From Bacteroidota bacterium (GTDB lineage Bacteria > Bacteroidota > Bacteroidia > JACCXN01): a stretch of 6,723 nucleotides of DNA. Positions within the stretch are counted from its first letter, which is position 1. Each line of letters begins with the position of its first letter. The DNA lies in the NCBI GenBank assembly GCA_947462515.1, contig CANHPJ010000102.1, forward strand, positions 1 to 6,723, read 5' to 3'. Below, in pieces: positions 1-4,720 of this stretch. The notes under the pieces were generated by a model. The model worked only from the letters and a program-made list of their open reading frames with translations, made no database searches and was not told the origin of the DNA. The position numbers and the translations under genes are program-made.

Positions 1-252
1 GATTTGATTAGACCAGCCCTTTACCAATCCTATCATAAAATAGAAAATATAAGTTCTGCAGAAAGCCAAGTTGAAAAGTACGATGTGGTTGGACCGATAT
101 GTGAGTCGAGTGATTGTTTCGGTAAATCCGTTTTACTTCCTAAAAGTCAACGCAATGACATATTTGCCATAAGGAGCGCAGGAGCATATGGAGAGGTGAT
201 GGCTTCCAATTATAATTTGAGAGAAAAACCAAAAAGGTATTTTAGTGCTTAA
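1..252 (+). CDS. lysA: Diaminopimelate decarboxylase, C-terminal fragment (5' end outside window)
   Basis: This is the 3' end of a PLP-dependent diaminopimelate decarboxylase, the cytoplasmic enzyme that turns meso-diaminopimelate into L-lysine in the last step of lysine synthesis. The frame is open from base 1 (first residues DLIRPALYQSYH) and ends at TAA 250-252, so 83 residues of a protein normally near 400 are visible. The RPALYxxYH block, the active-site Cys motif CESSD (Cys at visible residue 34, codon 100-102; many homologues have CESGD) and the closing GAYGEVMASNYN block (Tyr at codon 187-189) are hallmarks of the fold-III decarboxylase C-terminal barrel. In this family the Cys and the C-terminal Tyr contribute to substrate and PLP binding at the dimer interface. 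The TTG at 4-6 is not a real start because the motif already continues upstream of it. A related fold-III decarboxylase (ornithine or carboxynorspermidine) is a less likely alternative. Confidence 0.88.
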   Translation, partial: DLIRPALYQSYHKIENISSAESQVEKYDVVGPICESSDCFGKSVLLPKSQRNDIFAIRSAGAYGEVMASNYNLREKPKRYFSA

Positions 253-332
253 AAGTGTTTTTTGATTCCATTTATTTTTTATTTCACATTTAATATTGGG
301 CTATTTTAGAATCAACTGATGATTTTATTTTA

Positions 333-340
333 TAACTTTG
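333..340 (+). promoter_or_regulatory. Candidate Bacteroidota -7 box upstream of the peroxiredoxin
   Basis: TAACTTTG matches the Bacteroidota housekeeping -7 consensus TAnnTTTG exactly and ends 33 bp before the peroxiredoxin ATG, implying a leader of roughly 25 nt. No TTG-type -33 element is visible at the usual 17-23 bp spacing; the nearest TTG (296-298) is too far. The 121-bp gap after lysA supports a separate promoter here. Confidence 0.5.
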
Positions 341-373
341 AAACATAATTACTAACCATTAAATATTTTAAAT

Positions 374-1006
374 ATGTCTGTATTAGTTGGAAAAAAAGCT
401 CCAAGTTTTAATGCTCAAGCTATTCTTAATGGCGGAGAATTTGAAAAAAATTTCTCTTTAGATCAATTTGTTGGTAAAAAACATGTTTTGTTTTTCTTTT
501 ACCCGAAAGATTTCACTTTTGTTTGTCCTACTGAATTGCATGCTTTTCAAGCTGCTTTAGGAGAATTTGAAAGCAGAAATTGCGCCGTGGTTGCATGCTC
601 AACCGATACTGAACAATCTCATTGGGGATGGTTACAAATGCCTAAAAATCAAGGCGGGATAAAAGGTATTACATACCCAATCGTTGCTGATACTACCAAA
701 ACCATTTCAATGAATTATGGTGTTTTGGCAGGCGAATATGAATTTGATGACAATGATAATATGGGTGCTAGCGGACCAATGATAGCATACAGAGGTTTAT
801 TTTTGATTGATAAAAATGGTATTGTTCAGCACCAAATTGTTAATAATTTTCCACTAGGAAGAAATGTTAATGAGGCCCTTAGAATGCTTGATGCACTTCA
901 ATATTTTGAAGAAAATGGAGAAGTTTGTCCTGCTAATTGGCAAAAAGGTGAATTGGCTATGAAAGAGTCTCACCAAGGTGTTGCCGATTATCTTTCTGTA
1001 AGTTAA
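374..1006 (+). CDS. Typical 2-Cys peroxiredoxin (AhpC/Prx1 family)
   Basis: This cytoplasmic thiol peroxidase reduces hydrogen peroxide and organic hydroperoxides and is recycled through an intermolecular disulfide by a thioredoxin- or AhpF-type reductase; none is encoded in the window. The 210-residue thioredoxin-fold protein shows the peroxidatic signature PKDFTFVCPTE (Pro44, Thr48, Cys51), the conserved active-site Arg140 in AYRGLF, and the resolving Cys185 in GEVCPANW. It is slightly longer than classic AhpC (about 187 residues). A loop of roughly ten extra residues (about 124-137, rich in Asp, Asn and Gly) precedes Arg140; I believe this is usual in Bacteroidota homologues. The GGLG motif of peroxide-sensitive eukaryotic enzymes is GGIK here, and the tail ends YLSVS without the YF motif. 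The ATG at 374 fits the family N-terminus and follows an AT-rich leader with no Shine-Dalgarno. The gene appears monocistronic: promoter candidate upstream, hairpin terminator downstream. Confidence 0.95.
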   Translation: MSVLVGKKAPSFNAQAILNGGEFEKNFSLDQFVGKKHVLFFFYPKDFTFVCPTELHAFQAALGEFESRNCAVVACSTDTEQSHWGWLQMPKNQGGIKGITYPIVADTTKTISMNYGVLAGEYEFDDNDNMGASGPMIAYRGLFLIDKNGIVQHQIVNNFPLGRNVNEALRMLDALQYFEENGEVCPANWQKGELAMKESHQGVADYLSVS

Positions 1007-1020
1007 TCATATCTAATTCT

Positions 1021-1055
1021 AAAAAACCTCTTTATTTATTTAAAGGGGTTTTTTT
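1021..1055 (+). terminator. Intrinsic terminator after the peroxiredoxin
   Basis: A 14-bp stem pairs 1021-1034 (AAAAAACCTCTTTA) with 1041-1054 (TAAAGGGGTTTTTT) around the six-base loop TTTATT. There is a single G-T pair and a run of seven T at 1049-1055. It starts 14 bp after the stop codon. The flanking A and T tracts make it symmetric, so it could also work on the other strand, although no minus-strand gene approaches it. Confidence 0.88.
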
Positions 1056-1116
1056 ATGCTTTAGTTAATCCCAAAGCCTGTAATTTTTTACAATTATTTA
1101 AGATAATTTTATTTCA

Positions 1117-1144
1117 TTGCAAAGATTAACGTAATTTAACTTTC
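1117..1144 (+). promoter_or_regulatory. Candidate promoter for the acyltransferase-desaturase operon
   Basis: TTG at 1117-1119 and TAACTTTC at 1137-1144 are 17 bp apart, within the 17-23 bp spacing of the Bacteroidota TTG/TAnnTTTG promoter. The -7 box misses the consensus only at its last base (C for G). It ends 27 bp before the ATG at 1172 and lies downstream of the peroxiredoxin terminator, so a fresh promoter is expected here. In AT-rich DNA such matches can arise by chance. Confidence 0.42.
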
Positions 1145-1171
1145 TTAAATTTAAGTGATTTATAAGTAAAT

Positions 1172-2038
1172 ATGAATGCCTTTGTTTATTACCTTGTTTT
1201 ACCTATAATTTATCTTTTTTCTCTGCTTCCATTTAAAGTGATTTATTGGATATCTGACGGTTTTTATGTTTTGTTTTATTATGTTATAGGCTACAGAAAA
1301 AAAGTAGTTTTTAATAACCTAAGAAATTCTTTTCCTGAAAAAACCGAACAGGAAATAATAAAAATTGCCAAAGATTTTTACAAATATTTTTGTGATCTTA
1401 TTTTAGAAACTCTTAAAACACTAACCATAAGTCCTAAGGTTTTAAAAAAACATGTTGTATTTAAGGATACAGCAATATTTAAAACATTATACGAACAAAA
1501 TAAAAGTGCCATTATTGTTATGGGGCATTTTGGAAACTGGGAATTAGCAGGCGCAGCGTTCAGCCAGCAACCTTTTCATAAACTCTATGTTATTTATCAC
1601 CCTTTAAGCAATAAATATTTCGATAGATTGTTTTTTTTTATGAGAACAAGATTAGGGAATAAATTATATGCTATGAATGATGTGCTAAGGGGAATGATTA
1701 AAGACAGAGATAAAACAACCTTAACTGCTTTTATTGCTGATCAAACCCCTTCTCCTAACAATGCTTATTGGACAGTTTTTTTAAATCAAGATACCCCTGT
1801 TTTTACAGGTACCGAAAAAATTGCAAAAAAATTAAATTATCCCATTGTATATGTAACTATAAAGAGACCCAAGCGTGGTTTCTATGAAATAGAAAGTGAA
1901 TTGCTAGTTTCAGATTCTCTAGGTACTTCAGAAAATGAAATATCTGAATTACATACCAGAAAATTAGAAAAAGATATTATTAACCAGCCAGAAATATGGT
2001 TATGGACACATCGAAGATGGAAGCACAAGAAAAAATAA
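1172..2038 (+). CDS. LpxL/HtrB-like lysophospholipid acyltransferase
   Basis: This is a membrane-associated acyltransferase of the lipid A biosynthesis (LpxL/HtrB) family, which moves an acyl chain from a thioester donor to a lipid acceptor at the cytoplasmic face of the inner membrane. The 288-residue protein has hydrophobic stretches at about 4-20 and 23-40, a basic patch (YRKKVVFNNL, 41-50), the catalytic HX4E motif GHFGNWE (His119, Glu124), the conserved ADQTP block (189-193), and the C-terminal signature PEIWLWTHRRWK (273-284). Length fits Bacteroidota members, a little under E. coli LpxL (about 306). The ATG at 1172 puts the hydrophobic anchor at the N-terminus as expected. The next gene, a desaturase, starts 8 bp after the stop, so they are almost surely co-transcribed. 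The acceptor is not shown by sequence: secondary acylation of lipid A is the default inference, but Bacteroidota homologues may serve aminolipids or aryl polyenes. No other lipid A gene is in the window. Confidence 0.85.
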   Translation: MNAFVYYLVLPIIYLFSLLPFKVIYWISDGFYVLFYYVIGYRKKVVFNNLRNSFPEKTEQEIIKIAKDFYKYFCDLILETLKTLTISPKVLKKHVVFKDTAIFKTLYEQNKSAIIVMGHFGNWELAGAAFSQQPFHKLYVIYHPLSNKYFDRLFFFMRTRLGNKLYAMNDVLRGMIKDRDKTTLTAFIADQTPSPNNAYWTVFLNQDTPVFTGTEKIAKKLNYPIVYVTIKRPKRGFYEIESELLVSDSLGTSENEISELHTRKLEKDIINQPEIWLWTHRRWKHKKK

Positions 2039-2046
2039 AATAGTAC

Positions 2047-3018
2047 ATGATAGAAGAAAAAAAGTTAATTCTTGCAACAAAACCCTTTGCCTGTGAATTC
2101 AGAATTAAAAGTTGGACTTATTTGTTTTCAACAATTTTTGTTTTGCTAATTGGTTATACAGCCATTTTTCTATTACCCTATACTCCTACTAAAATTATTT
2201 TTAGCCTACTTACCGGTTTAGTTTTAGTTAGATTATTCGTTATTTATCATGATTATTTGCATAAGGCAATACTTCAAAACTCTTTTTTAGCAGAGGTTAT
2301 TTTCACTGTTTTTGGCCTTTACATACTTGCACCAATAGGAATCTGGAAAAGATCTCATGATTATCACCATCAGCAAAATTCAAAACTGTTTACCTCAAGC
2401 ATTGGTTCATTTCCTATCGTTTCAAAAGATAAATTTTTTGAATCATCAAAAGTTGAACGATTAATTTATCTATTTGTCAGGCATCCATTAACCATTTTAT
2501 TCGGTTATATTTTTGCATTTATTTATGGCATGTGTATACAATCTATAATTGCTAGTCCAAAAAAACATATTGATTCTTTTTTATCTCTAATAACTCATTT
2601 TGGCATTGGTTATATGGTTTATTTGAATTTTTCTTTCGAGAATTTTTTACTTGGATTTTTATTTCCAAGTTTCATAGCTAGCGCCTTGGGTGCCTATTTG
2701 TTTTATGCTCAGCATAATTTTCCTGATGCCAAGTTTGAGGAAAAAAATGGATGGACATACGTAAAAGCAGCCTTAGATTCATCAAGTTATATGAAAATGA
2801 GTCCTTTAATGAATTGGTTTACTGCAAATATTGGGTATCACCACATCCATCATGCCAACCATCGTATTCCTTTTTATAGGTTACCTGAAGTATTCGAGAA
2901 AATGCCTGAATTTCAAAATCCCGGAATTACATCCTTGCATCCTGTAGATATTATCGATTGTTTAAAATTAAAGGTTTGGGATTCAAAAGCTAAAAAAATG
3001 ACAGGAATTAAATTTTAA
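2047..3018 (+). CDS. Des-like membrane fatty acid desaturase
   Basis: This integral-membrane di-iron enzyme of the fatty acid desaturase family probably inserts a cis double bond into lipid acyl chains using O2 and reduced ferredoxin or a similar donor. The 323-residue protein carries three histidine boxes: HDYLH (68-72), HDYHH (104-108) and HHIHH (265-269). It also has the extra family His in AQHNFPD (His223). The stretch from QHNF through WTYVKAALDSSSY to NWFTANIGYHHIHH and RIPFYRLPE resembles acyl-lipid desaturases of the Bacillus Des/omega-6 type. Hydrophobic segments lie at about 24-43, 48-67, 82-98, 138-165 and 177-221. The ATG at 2047 is 8 bp after the acyltransferase stop, with no Shine-Dalgarno, so translation may depend on the upstream gene. 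Regiospecificity cannot be read from sequence, and a hydroxylase or other oxygenase of the same fold remains possible. Confidence 0.86.
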   Translation: MIEEKKLILATKPFACEFRIKSWTYLFSTIFVLLIGYTAIFLLPYTPTKIIFSLLTGLVLVRLFVIYHDYLHKAILQNSFLAEVIFTVFGLYILAPIGIWKRSHDYHHQQNSKLFTSSIGSFPIVSKDKFFESSKVERLIYLFVRHPLTILFGYIFAFIYGMCIQSIIASPKKHIDSFLSLITHFGIGYMVYLNFSFENFLLGFLFPSFIASALGAYLFYAQHNFPDAKFEEKNGWTYVKAALDSSSYMKMSPLMNWFTANIGYHHIHHANHRIPFYRLPEVFEKMPEFQNPGITSLHPVDIIDCLKLKVWDSKAKKMTGIKF

Positions 3019-3028
3019 ATTAGAATTC
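3005..3028. terminator. Weak AT-rich hairpin between convergent genes
   Basis: GAATT (3005-3009) pairs with AATTC (3024-3028), and inside this AATT (3011-3014) pairs with AATT (3018-3021) around loop TTA, leaving a small A versus AG internal loop. It spans the desaturase stop codon. T-rich tracts follow on the plus strand (3032-3041) and on the minus strand (seven T, 2998-2992), so it could act as a shared bidirectional terminator. The stem has only two G-C pairs and such palindromes are common in AT-rich DNA, so support is weak. Confidence 0.28.
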
Positions 3029-3034
3029 AGCTTT

Positions 3035-4711
3035 TTATTTTAGAATTAATTTTATTTTTTCTGAGTTATTGTAGTTTTGATTTAGGTAAACAAAATAAAC
3101 ACCTGAATTTAAGTCACTTAAATCAATGCTAAACTCGAAATTCCTGAGTGATGAAGCACCTATATCAACCACTTTTACCTCCTGCCCTAACATATTATAA
3201 AAATATAATTTTGATTCTGCAACTACAGGCAAAGTACCTTTTATAGTAACATTTTTAACCGCAGGATTTGGAAATAAGTTTATTAAACTAAGTTGGTAGC
3301 TTGTTTGGGAATTGTTGTGGAGCGATTCGCAATAATTATTTAAAGTTTGTACTGCTTTATTAACGTTTAACCTGCCTCCAGAGACAGTTTTGTCCATTAA
3401 ATCAGGAATCAAATCTACCGAACTTAACAAAAAGGATTTCATCAATTTGGTAACAGAATCCGGAAAGATTTTGTACAAATTAATCAAATCATTACAGGCA
3501 GCTGCGTACATCAAACCAATTGCCCCTGCAACGTGTGGAGAAGCCATAGACGTTCCACTATCAAAAGCATACAAGCCATTAGGGACTGTTGAATTTATTT
3601 GTGTTCCGGGTGCCCCAATATCTATGGTCGTTGAACCATAGGCAGCCGAAGAAAACTTTTTATCCTGATTAGTAGTATTAGTAACAGAAATCAAAAAATC
3701 GCTCGGACAAGCTGTTGGAATATCTCCTACTGCGTCGATGTCATAATTTAGATTTGCCGTAGCTACAGCATTTAAAATTCCAATCTTACCCAACGAATCA
3801 TAAATTGAGCACCACAGCGGATAATTGCTAGGATTACCTTTGTCAACACCAAAAGAGGAGTTTATAGCAACAACAAAAGCACCTTTTAGTCCTTTTGTAT
3901 CATTAAATAATTTGCGTTGTTCAAAAACATAGGAATAGGCAGCAATAACGGTCGATTCAATAGTTCCAGAACCTTGTACCGGCATAATTTTTAAGTTCCA
4001 ATTTATTCCTGATACACCTATTTTGTTGTTTCCTCTTGCGGCAATTATACCCGATACATGAGTTCCATGTTTTGCAGATGTTATAGTTTGATTATTTGAA
4101 TAGCAATTCCAACCGTCAAAATCATCAATAAATCCATTTTTATCATCATCAATATCATTATTTGGTATTTCAGCATAATTTTTCCAAAAATTCAAATCAG
4201 GATGGTTAAGTTCAAAACCATTATCTACAACAGCTATTACAATACTGTCATTTTGTGCTGACAATCCACTTTTTACTGTTTCCCAAACATTTGATATTTT
4301 GATGTCGGCACCTGGAATACCATTAAATTGACCTGTATTATGAAGAGCCCACTGTGTATTAAAAAGCGAGTCGTTTGGAAGTAATTCTCTTAAAGAGAGT
4401 TGATGGTTTAACTGAATAAAACTTATAGATTTATTGTTGTAAAACTCTGAAGAAAAGGATCTTAAATTAATCTTTGAATCTTCAAAAATAAATTTATAGA
4501 TTCTCCACGGTTTTGAGACAAGCTCTAGTTTTCCCGGTTTGCCTATTTGATTAATAATTTCTTGCTGACTTAAATCCGAATTAATCTGAAATAGAATTTC
4601 GCCCTTATTAAAAGGTTCTGTTTGAGCCGATACATTTATAGAATAGGTGAACTCAAGAGCTAAAACCAATAGGAATAAAAAACCTGTTTTTCTATATCGG
4701 AGTATTTTCAT
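3035..4711 (-). CDS. Secreted S8 subtilisin-like protease with T9SS sorting domain (short paralogue)
   Basis: This is a predicted serine endopeptidase exported by Sec and then carried across the outer membrane by the type IX system. Residues 1-29 form a signal peptide (basic KILRYRK, hydrophobic 11-20, likely cleavage VSA|Q). About 30-115 look like a propeptide. The peptidase S8 domain covers about 120-460, with Asp163 (VVDNGF), His215 (HGTHVSG), oxyanion Asn320 (ATAN) and Ser388 (GTSMASPHVAG), so the site looks intact. A calcium-type loop DDDKNGFIDD (188-197) lies between Asp and His. The T9SS type A domain runs from LFPNP (479) to the end (SEKIKLILK). Cys301, 335, 406 and 461 are shared with the neighbouring paralogue and may form disulfides. 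The start is ATG at 4711, nine bases after the stop of the upstream subtilase, so both probably share an mRNA whose promoter is outside the window. The substrate is unknown. Confidence 0.93.
   Translation of the reverse strand: MKILRYRKTGFLFLLVLALEFTYSINVSAQTEPFNKGEILFQINSDLSQQEIINQIGKPGKLELVSKPWRIYKFIFEDSKINLRSFSSEFYNNKSISFIQLNHQLSLRELLPNDSLFNTQWALHNTGQFNGIPGADIKISNVWETVKSGLSAQNDSIVIAVVDNGFELNHPDLNFWKNYAEIPNNDIDDDKNGFIDDFDGWNCYSNNQTITSAKHGTHVSGIIAARGNNKIGVSGINWNLKIMPVQGSGTIESTVIAAYSYVFEQRKLFNDTKGLKGAFVVAINSSFGVDKGNPSNYPLWCSIYDSLGKIGILNAVATANLNYDIDAVGDIPTACPSDFLISVTNTTNQDKKFSSAAYGSTTIDIGAPGTQINSTVPNGLYAFDSGTSMASPHVAGAIGLMYAAACNDLINLYKIFPDSVTKLMKSFLLSSVDLIPDLMDKTVSGGRLNVNKAVQTLNNYCESLHNNSQTSYQLSLINLFPNPAVKNVTIKGTLPVVAESKLYFYNMLGQEVKVVDIGASSLRNFEFSIDLSDLNSGVYFVYLNQNYNNSEKIKLILK
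3329..4375 (-). repeat. Tandem duplication, copy 1: subtilase catalytic block
   Basis: These 349 codons (residues 113-461 of the short subtilase) align without net gaps to 349 codons of the upstream subtilase (5459-6505). A hand count gave 215 identical residues, about 62%. All catalytic residues and four cysteines keep the same offset. At DNA level the longest shared run I noticed is 20 bases (3795-3814 versus 5925-5944), so the duplication is not recent. Confidence 0.75.
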
Positions 4712-4720
4712 AAGGTTTTA

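Noticed and set aside
226..245. Possible lysA terminator hairpin (AAAAACC / GGTATTTT)
   Set aside because: The stem is short and imperfect, sits inside the end of the coding region, and has no T run directly after it. I see no convincing lysA terminator.
3021..3047. Direct repeat TAGAATT at 3021-3027 and 3041-3047
   Set aside because: Seven AT-rich bases repeated at 20-bp distance can occur by chance, and one copy is inside coding sequence. No associated element was seen.
3390..3641. Open plus-strand frame of 83 codons
   Set aside because: It lies wholly antisense to the conserved catalytic region of the short subtilase and has no recognisable motif; it is a shadow of that gene.
3722..3792. 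Oxyanion motif ATAN instead of the common AAGN, considered as an active-site defect
   Set aside because: The catalytic Asn is present and the same sequence occurs in both paralogues with all other active-site residues intact, so it looks like a family variant, not inactivation.
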